In this document: positions 1 through 22,538 of the stretch, piece by piece | Layout of the letters: each line of letters opens with the position of its first letter | Position numbering within the stretch: the stretch's first letter is position 1 | From: Balanoglossus misakiensis | Lineage: Eukaryota > Hemichordata | DNA length: 64,000 nucleotides | Assembly: GCA_040954595.2 (NCBI GenBank) | Contig: CM082577.2 | Coordinates: 19,158,001 to 19,222,000, forward strand | Direction of reading: 5' to 3' | Position numbers and translations under genes: made by a program | The notes under the pieces: generated by a model | Told to the model about the DNA's origin: nothing | The model's input: the letters and a program-made list of their open reading frames with translations, nothing else | Database searches by the model: none

Positions 1-9
1 CGGACATAA

Positions 10-42
10 AGTCATCGTCATCGTCGTGTCGTGTCACAATCA
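10..42. repeat. TCATCG/TCGTG microsatellite (reference copy in U1)
   Basis: GTCATCGTCATCGTCG followed by TGTCG repeats. TCATCG and TCGTG counts vary between units: three TCATCG in U5, U14 and U17, one in U12, and four TCGTG in U8, U18 and U20. Confidence 0.9.
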
Positions 43-203
43 TTATTTTGGACATATGCTTACTGTGTGATGAAAGGTGAGAGCGCAGTCAAAAGGTCGG
101 GCTGAATAATACAGAGACTCTGAAAATATTGTACCTAATTCTTATCAAACACGTTGATGGATATTTTGACAATTGTGACATGTAAACATTTACAAAAAAA
201 TGA

Positions 204-209
204 AATAAA
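204..209 (+). promoter_or_regulatory. AATAAA downstream of the piggyBac-like frame
   Basis: The first AATAAA lies about 195 bp after the TAA that closes the preceding copy of the frame (7-9), in AT-rich DNA and conserved in nearly every unit. It could act as a polyadenylation signal, but such words are common in AT-rich sequence. Confidence 0.25.
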
Positions 210-534
210 TTTGCTTCAAACTCATTGGCAAAACAAGGACATGGAGTTGCTGTATATTTGTTATTATTGTGATATATAGGTGAGAAATATATTGAAAAAT
301 GTCTTCATTACAAAAATATGTCGTGAAATTATTGACTAGCAAGAACCATGTGTATATGTATGGCCAAGGGGAAATTTTTAACTTCTAGTTCTGAACATTA
401 ACGTTATTGCGCAGGCTACTGTAACCACATTCAAATAATACATACAATTTTCTGTTGCACCAGTGCTTTGACCTTACAGTAATTAATTACTACTACACAG
501 GTCAGGAACACTGAGAAGGCGGCCTTAAATTATG

Positions 535-930
535 CATTTGGTATTGGTACATTTCGGATATATCTAAATTGTACCAATTTTAGTCTAGAAATATGTATAC
601 CTTAGGTAGCTTTTGTTTTCAAACAAATGGTTCATTAGGTATACCTAAATTATGGTTCATTTGGTATACCTATTTATGGCAAAACGACCAAATCCAAGAT
701 TTTTTTTCCAACCGAATGAGGCATTTCAGGAATACCTAAATAGTACCTTTTCAATCGAAAAAGTATACTTTTGGTATACCAATTAGTAAATTTAAAGACC
801 AAATCTGGACTACCTAAGGTAGCCCTTTTTCAAAGCAATAGGTACATTTTAAGTATACCTAAATAGTACCTATTTAGTCCGGGAAAGTATACCTTAGGTA
901 TATTTCTAGTGTACTAGAATTTCGTAAGGG
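535..930. repeat. Palindrome-rich GGTATACC block (reference copy in U1)
   Basis: About 395 bp packed with variants of TAGGTATACCTAAAT in both orientations: the perfect palindrome TTAGGTATACCTAA near 636-649, CTACCT-A-AGGTAG near 810, TTTGGTATACC twice, and CCTAAATAGTACC twice. It recurs in all units except U5, U15 and U17, where it is deleted; MITE-A splits it in block B. No coding potential. It could be an old MITE cluster or simple degenerate repeats. Confidence 0.8.
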
Positions 931-1213
931 TGTTCCTGCACACCACCCTATTGCTGCACAATTCCTGCACAGGCTACCCTATTGCTGCACAGTTCCTGCA
1001 CAGGCCATCTTACTACTGCACAGTTCTTGCAGACTGTCCTATTCCTGCACAGTTACTGCTTGCCTTGTTCCTGCACTAGTGCAGCAACACCTCATTTGCA
1101 TGCGAAAAAGTCGCCTTGCAGCAGAGCTGCAGCAACTTTCTATTGCACCGGTGCTGCAACCTTGTGGTATTGCTACTGCACCAGTGCAGCAACACTGTGC
1201 AGGAGGCCTTAAA
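931..1213. repeat. CTGCAC minisatellite with nested palindromes (reference copy in U1)
   Basis: TTCCTGCAC recurs at 933, 962, 993 and (as TTCTTGCAG) 1024, a 29-31-bp period, then more loosely at 1042 and 1068. The second half is rich in self-complementary words: CTGCACTAGTGCAG (1071-1084), GCACCGGTGC (1145-1154) and CTGCACCAGTGCAG (1176-1189). Units of block B plus U10, U14 and U16 have two extra bases (GCACACAGG). The frames that run through it begin with TTG and consist of low-complexity Cys/Ser/Leu codons, so I do not call them genes. Confidence 0.85.
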
Positions 1214-1436
1214 TTTTCATAAGGGCTATAGGTATGCACATAATTAATGATGTTTGAATATGATACTAGAAATGTACAGTACACTGATACACTGATCAGC
1301 TGACCTTTTGTTTACGCATACGCCATTGCTCCGTTCTCGATCTGTCTCCGAGTCTGAATTTTTCGCACCTATAGATTTTAAAGATTTTTGAAGTCTGCAA
1401 ATTCACTGGCATTGACAAAACTATAACATAATAAGT

Positions 1437-1509
1437 ATAATGTACGCCCCATAATGTACTCGGCATTCGCCTCGCACATTATGTTGCACAATGTGTGCTT
1501 TCGTCCATT

Positions 1510-1533
<24 letters not shown>
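1437..1533. repeat. 97-bp nested inverted repeat (reference copy in U1)
   Basis: ATAATGTACGCCCC at 1437-1450 pairs with GGGGCGTACATTAT at 1520-1533; CATAATG on the left and CATTATGG on the right extend the stem with a bulge. Inside lies a second inverted repeat around CACATTATGTTGCACAATGTG (near 1475-1497). Conserved in every complete unit. It may be a very small MITE or a structured RNA/DNA element; no target duplication is obvious. Confidence 0.85.
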
Positions 1534-1692
<159 letters not shown>

Positions 1693-1964
1693 CTATGGTT
1701 TGGTCTTGGTCACAACCTTAAAATACCATGGAATCATAGAACAATGAACTCACTGTGTTGTAATGTCCATTTTCTCTTTTGGTGATTTTTTTATCAAAGT
1801 GTCACACACCCCAGCATGCAAGAAATTTCTCAATATATATACTGCTATCGCAGCAAAACATACCACTACTTTTGAAGTACTAGTATAATAACATAGACAG
1901 TTACCTACCTGGTCAGACTAGGCAGTCAATCCAGGCATATGACTGTGTTGTTCATCTGGGCTAG

Positions 1965-2060
1965 TTAAGGACTGATTTCATCCATCTGCAGGATGTGAGT
2001 GGCTCTCTTAATAGCTCTCTGTTGTAGGGAATGAAGCTGTTGAGGGTAAAGTAGAGAACA
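1965..2060 (-). pseudogene. Possible LINE reverse-transcriptase C-terminal scrap (reference copy in U1)
   Basis: The minus strand encodes 31 codons ending in TAA that include LHSLQQRAIKRATHIL, resembling the L-xx-LQ-x-RA-x(n) pattern at the C-terminal end of non-LTR retrotransposon reverse transcriptases. The patch is short and the match is only a pattern. It is present in all complete units. Confidence 0.25.
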
Positions 2061-2416
2061 CAAGTGATTTGGCTTACAGACTGACCAACACACACGTGGA
2101 CAAGGGTGTTATGTCCATGAAAATCTACCTAAATATGTACATTCGCAATGGCAGAATTCATGAATGTTCCTGCAAACATCTTCAAAGAGCTACCTTGACT
2201 ACCCAGTGACATTAACCCTTTGAACCCCGCTCAGAGGTTTACCGCCGCAGGATGACCTTTTGACCCCTAATTTTTCAATATGCTGACGTCAAGGCATTTT
2301 CCCGCCGACATTGTAAATCCAGCCATATGAAAGCAAGTTAGAAAGCTAGGGGACCCTAATGTGACCTTCCAAATGACTTGAAATCGATTCCTATGCGAGC
2401 GACTACATAAAAAATA

Positions 2417-2803
2417 GTGATATCCAAGCAGCGATTTTTAGCGAAAGTTGACAGAGATTTAAAAATTGCGACCCGACAACAGTTACGCAATGATCCATTG
2501 CAAGACGAGGATGCTTTCTGGGCTCATTTTGACCGAGTACTAGTAGATAGTAGCTCAGAAAGTGAAGATGAAGAACAAGACCAGCCTGACATCGTTACGG
2601 ACCAAGATGGTGACCCCAACCGCGCGAACGATGAAGAAGAATTTGAGCCAGAGCCCGCGATCCAGCTACCCCCAACAGTTCGGCAACGAGTGAGAACACT
2701 GCCCTGTGCCCGCGAAGGAAACCCACCACCTATGATATGGCAGGGCAACATAATAAACGGTAGGCAGGCTCCTATTTATAATCAACGACGTGGACCGACT
2801 TGA
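2417..2803 (+). pseudogene. piggyBac transposase N-terminus-like frame, U1 (128 codons)
   Basis: This copy ends early at a TGA in place of the usual ACG-AGA (PTR becomes PT-stop) and has RQQ where most copies have RRQ near residue 21. Otherwise it is as in U2. The stop is shared with U10, so it predates the block A duplication. Confidence 0.55.
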
Positions 2804-2839
2804 CAAATGCCAGCTGACAGTACACCATTAGATTATTTT

Positions 2840-13262
<10,423 letters not shown>

Positions 13263-13528
13263 CGGACATAAAGTCATCGTCATCGTCGTGTCGTGTCACA
13301 ATCATTATTTTGGACATATGCTTACTGTGTGATGAAAGGTGAGAGCGCAGTCAAAAGGTCGGGCTGAATAATACAGAGACTCTGAAAATATTGTACCTTA
13401 TTCTTATCAAACACGTTGATGGATATTTTGACAATTGTGACGTGAACATTTACAAAAAAATGAAATAAATTTGCTTCAAACTCTTTGGCAAAACAAGGAC
13501 ATGGAGTTGCTGTATATTTGTTATTATT

Positions 13529-13890
13529 GTGATATATAGGTGAGAAATATATTGGAAAATGTCTTCATTACAAAAATATGTCGTGAAATTATTGACTAGC
13601 AAGAACCATGTGTATATGTATGGCCAAGGGGAAATTTTTAACTTCTAGTTCTGAACATTAAAGTTATTGCGCAGGCTACTGTAACCACATTCAAATAATA
13701 CATACAATTGTGATATATAGGTGAGAAATATATTGGAAAATGTCTTCATTACAAAAATATGTCGTGAAATTATTGACTAGCAAGAACCATGTGTATATGT
13801 ATGGCCAAGGGGAAATTTTTAACTTCTAGTTCTGAACATTAAAGTTATTGCGCAGGCTACTGTAACCACATTCAAATAATACATACAATT
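13529..13890. repeat. 181-bp tandem duplication inside U6
   Basis: Two adjacent copies (13529-13709, 13710-13890) starting GTGATATATAGG and ending ATACATACAATT. The breakpoint falls in CAATT/GTGAT. Other units have one copy. Confidence 0.96.
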
Positions 13891-14274
13891 TTCTGTTACA
13901 CCAGTGCTTTGACCTTACAGTAATTAATTACTACTACACAGGTCAGGAACACTGAGAAGGCGGCCTTAAATTATGCATTTGGTATTGGTACATTTCAAAT
14001 ATATCTAAATTGTACCAATTTTAGTCTAGAAATATGTATACCTTAGGTAGTTTTTGTTTTCAAACAAATGGTTCATTAGGTATACCTAAATTATGGTTCA
14101 TTTGGTATACCTATTTATGGCAAAACGACCAAATCCAAGATTTTTTTTCCAACCTATTGAGGCATTTCAGGAATACCTAAATAGTACCTTTTCAATCGAA
14201 AAAGTATACTTTTGGTATACCAATTAGTAAATTTAAAGACCAAATCTGGACTACCTAAGGTAGCCCTTTTTTAA

Positions 14275-15069
14275 GATGGGTCCCCGGGATCTTTTTGCCC
14301 GTTGCTATGGGCCTTTATAGGACACTACACTCAATTTTGATCGAAACCGTTATGAACGTCCGACAAGGGGCTTGTAACTAGTTAAAAATACACACGATTG
14401 TGTGCACACCCCCTGTCCGAGTATGTTTACGGCAGCTACCGCCCGGCCATAGGCCGCCACGCTAATACGGCAAAGCAGCGGTCAGTGATAGCGTGCGCGT
14501 CCTGTAACCACAGTAACTGGATCGAACACTAAAAATCCAATGTTTTGTACAAAGAGATTTTGTACCGTTCACGAAAGTCCCTAAGGCTTTTTTCATAGGC
14601 CACGTACGCCAGTCAAATTTGATCTGCTTGTTGAGAACGCACTTCCGCACAGTGTGACGGATCGTTTTTTCGGTTTTCGTCGTGCTAAGAAGCGATACCG
14701 GTGGAAGAGTGCGTCCAGAAACACCCAAAATCGATGACTTTTTCTGGTGTGGTACGGGTATGCTGAAATCGTAGGATACAACGATAATATTTGAAAACAA
14801 AATCCGTCACGATCTTCCCTGGTTCAAGCAACTAATGAATACGTATCAAGTTCGTTTTTGAGGTCACGGAATAAAAAGCCTTAGGCTTTTGAAATTTGAC
14901 CTAGCTAATTTGCATATCAATGGCGTCAGAGGGCGCGCGCTCACAATCGTGCAGATTTTCAACTAGTTACCAGCCCCTTGTTAGACTCTGAAAACGGCTT
15001 AGTCCAAATCGGGGTGTAATGTCCTGTAAAGGCCAATAGCAACGGGCAAAAAGATCCCGGGGACCCATC
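14275..15069. mobile_element. MITE-A, 795-bp TTAA-type non-autonomous DNA transposon (U6)
   Basis: Flanked by TTAA at 14271-14274 and 15070-15073. The ends GATGGGTCCCCGGGATC... and ...GATCCCGGGGACCCATC are inverted repeats, perfect for the first 34 bases or so and recognisable for roughly 135 bp. The uninserted site survives in U10 and U16 as CCCTTTT-TTAA-AGCAATAGG, proving the boundaries. The interior has no transposase; a 112-codon minus-strand frame begins with TTG and resembles nothing I know. TTAA duplications are typical of the piggyBac and Kolobok superfamilies. The GATGGG terminus does not fit the usual piggyBac CCC start, so the superfamily is left open. Confidence 0.93.
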
Positions 15070-15796
15070 TTAAAGCAATAGGTACATTTTAAGTATACCT
15101 AAATAGTACCTATTTAGTCCGGGAAAGTATACCTTAGGTATATTTCTAGTGTACTAGAATTTCGTAAGGGTGTTCCTGCACACCACCCTATTGCTGCACA
15201 ATTCCTGCACAGGCTACCCTATTGCTGCACAGTTCCTGCACACAGGCCATCTTACTACTGCACAGTTCTTGCAGACTGTCCTATTCCTGCACAGTTACCG
15301 CTTGCCTTGTTCCTGCACTAGTGCAGCAACACCTCATTTGCATGCGAAAAAGTCGCCTTGCAGCAGAGCTGCAGCAACTTTCTATTGCACCGGTGCTGCA
15401 ACCTTGTGGTATTGCTACTGCACCAGTGCAGCAACACTGTGCAGGAGGCCTTAAATTTTCATAAGGGATATAGGTATGCACATAATTAATGTTTGAATAT
15501 GATACTAGAAATGTACAGTACACTGATACACTGATCAGCTGACCTTTTGTTTACGCATACGCCATTGCTCCGTTCTCGATCTGTCTGCGAGTCTGAATTT
15601 TTCGCACCTATAGATTTTAAAGATTTTTGAAGTCTGCAAATTCACTGGCATTGACAAAACTATAACATAATAAGTATAATGTACGCCCCATAATGTACTC
15701 GGCATTCGCCTCGCACATTATGTTGCACAATGTGTGCTTTCGTCCATTATGGGTCTTCGGGGCGTACATTATTCTCTAACCAATGATCATTGCTCA

Positions 15797-15931
<135 letters not shown>

Positions 15932-16655
15932 CTATGGTTTGGTCTTGGTCACAACCTTAAAATACCATGGAATCATAGAACAATAAACTCACTGTGTTGT
16001 AATGTCCATTTTCTCTTTTGGTAATTTTTTTATCAAAGTGTCACACACCCCAGCATGCAAGAAATTTCTCAATATATATACTGCTATCGCAGCAAAACAT
16101 ACCACTACTTTTGAAGTACTAGTATAATAACATAGACAGTTACCTACCTGGTCAGACTAGGCAGTCAATCCAGGCATATGACTGTGTTGTTCATCTGGGC
16201 TAGTTAAGGACTGATTTCATCCATCTGCAGGATGTGAGTGGCTCTCTTAATAGCTCTCTGTTGTAGGGAATGAAGCTGTTGAGGGTAAAGTAGAGAACAC
16301 AAGTGATTTGGCTTACAGACTGACCAACACAGACGTGGGCAAGGGTGTTATGTCCATGAAAATCTACCTAAATATGTACATTCGCAATGGCAGAATTCAT
16401 GAATGTTCCTGCAAACATCTTCAAAGAGCTACCTTGACTACCCAGTGACATTAACCCTTTGAACCCCGCTCGGAGGTTTACCGCCGCAGGATGACCTTTT
16501 GACCCCTAATTTTTCAATATGCTGACGTCAAGGCATTTTCCCGCCGACATTGTAAATCCAGCCATATGAAAGCAAGTTAGAAAGCTAGGGGACCCTAATG
16601 TGACCTTCCAAATGACTTGAAATCGATTCCTATGCGAGCGACTACATAAAATATA

Positions 16656-17087
16656 GTGATATCCAAGCAGCGATTTTTAGCGAAAGTTGACAGAGATTTA
16701 AAAATTGCGACCCGACGACAGTTACGCAATGATCCATTGCAAGACGAGGATGCTTTCTGGGCTCATTTTGACCGAGTACTAGTAGATAGTAGCTCAGAAA
16801 GTGAAGATGAAGAACAAGACCAGCCTGACATCGTTACGGACCAAGATGGTGACCCCAACCGCGCGAACGATGAAGAAGAATTTGAGCCAGAGCCCGCGAT
16901 CCAGCTACCCCCACCAGTTCGGCAACGAGTGAGAACACTGCCCTGTGCCCGCGAAGGAAACCCACCACATATGATATGGCAGGGCAACATAATAAACGGT
17001 AGGCAGGCTCCTATTTATTATCAACGACGTGGACCGACGAGACAAATGCCAGCTGACAGTACACCATTAGATTATTTTCGGACATAA
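16656..17087 (+). pseudogene. piggyBac transposase N-terminus-like frame, U6
   Basis: Full 143 codons of the block B class, with IYYQRR for IYNQRR, shared only with U18. The leader reads CATAAAATATAGTG, one base different from other units. Confidence 0.57.
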
Positions 17088-17916
17088 AGTCATCGTCATC
17101 GTCGTGTCGTGTCGTGTCACAATCATTATTTTGGACATATGCTTACTGTGTGATGAAAGGTGAGAGCGCAGTCAAAAGGTCGGGCTGAATAATACAGAGA
17201 CTCTGAAAATATTGTACCTTATTCTTATCAAACACGTTGATGGATATTTTGACAATTGTGACATGTGAACATTTACAAAAAAATGAAACAAATTTGCTTC
17301 AAACTCATTGGCAAAACAAGGACATGGAGTTGCTGTATATTTGTTATTATTGTGATATATAGGTGAGAAATATATTGGAAAATGTCTTCATTACAAAAAT
17401 ATGTCGTGAAATTATTGACTAGCAAGAACCATGTGTATATGTATGGCCAAGGGGAAATTTTTAACTTCTAGTTCTGAACATTAACGTTATTGCGCAGGCT
17501 ACTGTAACCACATTCAAATAATACATACAATTTTCTGTTGCACCAGTGCTTTGACCTTACAGTAATTAATTACTACTACACAGGTCAGGAACACTGAGAA
17601 GGCGGCCTTAAATTATGCATTTGGTATTGGTACATTTCGGATATATCTAAATTGTACCAATTTTAGTCTAGAAATATGTATACCTTAGGTAGCTTTTGTT
17701 TTCAAACAAATGGTTCATTAGGTATACCTAAATTATGGTTCATTTGGTATACCTATTTATGGCAAAACGACCAAATCCAAGATTTTTTTTCCAACCGAAT
17801 GAGGCATTTCAGGAATACCTAAATAGTACCTTTTCAATCAAAAAAGTATACTTTTGGTATACCAATTAGTAAATTTAAAGACCAAATCTGGACTACCTAA
17901 GGTAGCCCTTTTTTAA

Positions 17917-18710
17917 GATGGGTCCCCGGGATCTTTTTGCCCGTTGCTATGGGCCTTTATAGGACACTACACTCAATTTTGATCGAAACCGTTATGAACG
18001 TCCGACAAGGGGCTTGTAACTAGTTAAAAATACACACGATTGTGTGCACACCCCCTGTCCGAGTATGTTTACGGCAGCTACCGCCCGGCCATAGGCCGCC
18101 ACGCTAATACGGCAAAGCAGCGGTCAGTGATAGCGTGCGCGTCCTGTAACCACAGTAACTGGATCGAACACTAAAAATCCAATGTTTTGTACAAAGAGAT
18201 TTTGTACCGTTCACGAAAATCCCTAAGGCTTTTTTCATAGGCCACGTACGCCAGTCAAATTTGATCTGCTTGTTGAGAACGCACTTCCGCACAGTGTGAC
18301 GGATCGTTTTTTCGGTTTTCGTCGTGCTAAGAAGCGATACCGGTGGAAGAGTGCGTCCAGAAACACCCAAAATCGATGACTTTTTCTGGTGTGGTACGGG
18401 TATGCTGAAATCGTAGGATACAACGATGATATTTGAAAACAAAATCCGTCACGATCTTCCCTGGTTCAAGCAACTAATGAATACGTATCAAGTTCGTTTT
18501 TGAAGTCACGGAATAAAAAGCCTTAGGCTTTTGAAATTTGACCTAGCTAATTTGCATATCAATGGCGTCAGAGGGCGCGCGCTCACAATCGTGCAGATTT
18601 TCAACTAGTTACCAGCCCCTTGTTAGACTCTGAAAACGGCTTAGTCCAAATCGGGGTGTAATGTCCTGTAAAGGCCAATAGCAACGGGCAAAAGATCCCG
18701 GGGACCCATC
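17917..18710. mobile_element. MITE-A copy (U7, 794 bp)
   Basis: Same TTAA site (17913-17916 and 18711-18714). One A is lost from the A-run of the right terminal repeat; U19 has the same loss. Confidence 0.93.
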
Positions 18711-19437
18711 TTAAAGCAATAGGTACATTTTAAGTATACCTAAATAGTACCTATTTAGTCCGGGAAAGTATACCTTAGGTATATTTCTAGTGTACTAGAA
18801 TTTCGTAAGGGTGTTCCTGCACACCACCCTATTGCTGCACAATTCCTGCACAGGCTACCCTATTGCTGCACAGTTCCTGCACACAGGCCATCTTACTACT
18901 GCACAGTTCTTGCAGACTGTCCTATTCCTGCACAGTTACCGCTTGCCTTGTTCCTGCACTAGTGCAGCAACACCTCATTTGCATGCGAAAAAGTCGCCTT
19001 GCAGCAGAGCTGCAGCAACTTTCTATTGCACCGGTGCTGCAACCTTGTGGTATTGCTACTGCACCAGTGCAGCAACACTGTGCAGGAGGCCTTAAATTTT
19101 CATAAGGGATATAGGTATGCACATAATTAATGTTTGAATATGATACTAGAAATGTACAGTACACTGATACACTGATCAGCTGACCTTTTGTTTACGCATA
19201 CGCCATTGCTCCGTTCTCGATCTGTCTGCGAGTCTGAATTTTTCGCATCTATAGATTTTAAAGATTTTTGAAGTCTGCAAATTCACTGGCATTGACAAAA
19301 CTATAACATAATAAGTATAATGTACGCCCCATAATGTACTCGGCATTCGCCTCGCACATTATGTTGCACAATGTGTGCTTTCGTCCATTATGGGTCTTCG
19401 GGGCGTACATTATTCTCTAACCAATGATCATTGCTCA

Positions 19438-19572
<135 letters not shown>

Positions 19573-20296
19573 CTATGGTTTGGTCTTGGTCACAACCTTA
19601 AAATACCATGGAATCATAGAACAATAAACTCACTGTGTTGTAATGTCCATTTTCTCTTTTGGTAATTTTTTTATCAAAGTGTCACACACCCCAGCATGCA
19701 AGAAATTTCTCAATGTATATACTGCTATCGCAGCAAAACATACCACTACTTTTGAAGTACTAGTATAATAACATAGACAGTTACCTACCTGGTCAGACTA
19801 GGCAGTCAATCCAGGCATATGACTGTGTTGTTCATCTGGGCTAGTTAAGGACTGATTTCATCCATCTGCAGGATGTGAGTGGCTCTCTTAATAGCTCTCT
19901 GTTGTAGGGAATGAAGCTGTTGAGGGTAAAGTAGAGAACACAAGTGATTTGGCTTACAGACTGACCAACACAGACGTGGACAAGGGTGTTATGTCCATGA
20001 AAATCTACCTAAATATGTACATTCGCAATGGCAGAATTCATGAATGTTCCTGCAAACATCTTCAAAGAGCTACCTTGACTACCCAGTGACATTAACCCTT
20101 TGAACCCCGCTCGGAGGTTTACCGCCGCAGGATGACCTTTTGACCCCTAATTTTTCAATATGCTGACGTCAAGGCATTTTCCCGCCGACATTGTAAATCC
20201 AGCCATATGAAAGCAAGTTAGAAAGCTAGGGGACCCTAATGTGACCTTCCAAATGACTTGAAATCGATTCCTATGCGAGCGACTACATAAAAAATA

Positions 20297-20647
20297 GTGA
20301 TATCCAAGCAGCGATTTTTAGCGAAAGTTGACAGAGATTTAAAAATTGCGACCCGACGACAGTTACGCAATGATCCATTGCAAGACGAGGATGCTTTCTG
20401 GGCTCATTTTGACCGAGTACTAGTAGATAGTAGCTCAGAAAGTGAAGATGAAGAACAAGACCAGCCTGACATCGTTACGGACCAAGATGGTGACCCCAAC
20501 CGCGCGAACGATGAAGAAGAATTTGAGCCAGAGCCCGCGATCCAGCTACCCCCACCAGTTCGGCAACGAGTGAGAACACTGCCCTGTGCCCGCGAAGGAA
20601 ACCCACCACATATGATATGGCAGGGCAACATAATAAACGGTAGGTAG
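20297..20647 (+). pseudogene. piggyBac transposase N-terminus-like frame, U7 (116 codons)
   Basis: Block B class with the same premature TAG as U5. Confidence 0.55.
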
Positions 20648-20997
20648 GCTCCTATTTATAATCAACGACGTGGACCGACGAGACAAATGCCAGCTGACAG
20701 TACACCATTAGATTATTTTCGGACATAAAGTCATCGTCATCGTCGTGTCGTGTCGTGTCGTGTCACAATCATTATTTTGGACATATGCTTACTGTGTGAT
20801 GAAAGGTGAGAGCGCAGTCAAAAGGTCGGGCTGAATAATACAGAGACTCTGAAAATATTGTACCTTATTCTTATCAAACACGTTGATGGATATTTTGACA
20901 ATTGTGACATGTGAACATTTACAAAAAAATGAAATAAATTTGCTTCAAACTCTTTGGCAAAACAAGGACATGGAGTTGCTGTATATTTGTTATTATT

Positions 20998-21359
20998 GTG
21001 ATATATAGGTGAGAAATATATTGGAAAATGTCTTCATTACAAAAATATGTCGTGAAATTATTGACTAGCAAGAACCATGTGTATATGTATGGCCAAGGGG
21101 AAATTTTTAACTTCTAGTTCTGAACATTAAAGTTATTGCGCAGGCTACTGTAACCACATTCAAATAATACATACAATTGTGATATATAGGTGAGAAATAT
21201 ATTGGAAAATGTCTTCATTACAAAAATATGTCGTGAAATTATTGACTAGCAAGAACCATGTGTATATGTATGGCCAAGGGGAAATTTTTAACTTCTAGTT
21301 CTGAACATTAAAGTTATTGCGCAGGCTACTGTAACCACATTCAAATAATACATACAATT
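20998..21359. repeat. 181-bp tandem duplication inside U8
   Basis: Same duplication and breakpoint as in U6 (20998-21178, 21179-21359). Confidence 0.96.
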
Positions 21360-21743
21360 TTCTGTTACACCAGTGCTTTGACCTTACAGTAATTAATTAC
21401 TACTACACAGGTCAGGAACACTGAGAAGGCGGCCTTAAATTATGCATTTGGTATTGGTACATTTCAAATATATCTAAATTGTACCAATTTTAGTCTAGAA
21501 ATATGTATACCTTAGGTAGCTTTTGTTTTCAAACAAATGGTTCATTAGGTATACCTAAATTATGGTTCATTTGGTATACCTATTTATGGCAAAACGACCA
21601 AATCCAAGATTTTTTTTCCAACCTATTGAGGCATTTCAGGAATACCTAAATAGTACCTTTTCAATCGAAAAAGTATACTTTTGGTATACCAATTAGTAAA
21701 TTTAAAGACCAAATCTGGACTACCTAAGGTAGCCCTTTTTTAA

Positions 21744-22538
21744 GATGGGTCCCCGGGATCTTTTTGCCCGTTGCTATGGGCCTTTATAGGACACTACACT
21801 CAATTTTGATCGAAACCGTTATGAACGTCCGACAAGGGGCTTGTAACTAGTTAAAAATACACACGATTGTGTGCACACCCCCTGTCCGAGTATGTTTACG
21901 GCAGCTACCGCCCGGCCATAGGCCGCCACGCTAATACGGCAAAGCAGCGGTCAGTGATAGCGTGCGCGTCCTGTAACCACAGTAACTGGATCGAACACTA
22001 AAAATCCAATGTTTTGTACAAAGAGATTTTGTACCGTTCACGAAAATCCCTAAGGCTTTTTTCATAGGCCACGTACGCCAGTCAAATTTGATCTGCTTGT
22101 TGAGAACGCACTTCCGCACAGTGTGACGGATCGTTTTTTCGGTTTTCGTCGTGCTAAGAAGCGATACCGGTGGAAGAGTGCGTCCAGAAACACCCAAAAT
22201 CGATGACTTTTTCTGGTGTGGTACGGGTATGCTGAAATCGTAGGATACAACGATAATATTTGAAAACAAAATCCGTCACGATCTTCCCTGGTTCAAGCAA
22301 CTAATGAATACGTATCAAGTTCGTTTTTGAGGTCACGGAATAAAAAGCCTTAGGCTTTTGAAATTTGACCTAGCTAATTTGCATATCAATGGCGTCAGAG
22401 GGCGCGCGCTCACAATCGTGCAGATTTTCAACTAGTTACCAGCCCCTTGTTAGACTCTGAAAACGGCTTAGTCCAAATCGGGGTGTAATGTCCTGTAAAG
22501 GCCAATAGCAACGGGCAAAAAGATCCCGGGGACCCATC
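21744..22538. mobile_element. MITE-A copy (U8)
   Basis: Same TTAA site (21740-21743 and 22539-22542); 795 bp, nearly identical to the U6 copy. Confidence 0.93.

Noticed and set aside
931-1070. CRISPR-like periodicity of about 31 bp
   Set aside because: The supposed spacers are themselves similar, repeats are degenerate, and the context is a eukaryotic satellite.
982-1284. Frames of 76-94 codons on both strands through the CTGCAC module
   Set aside because: They open at TTG or other non-ATG codons and are low-complexity translations of a minisatellite.
14462-14800. 112-codon minus-strand frame inside MITE-A, kept in eight full copies
   Set aside because: It starts with TTG, overlaps another TTG-started frame in a different phase, has no recognisable domain, and persists because the MITE copies are nearly identical.
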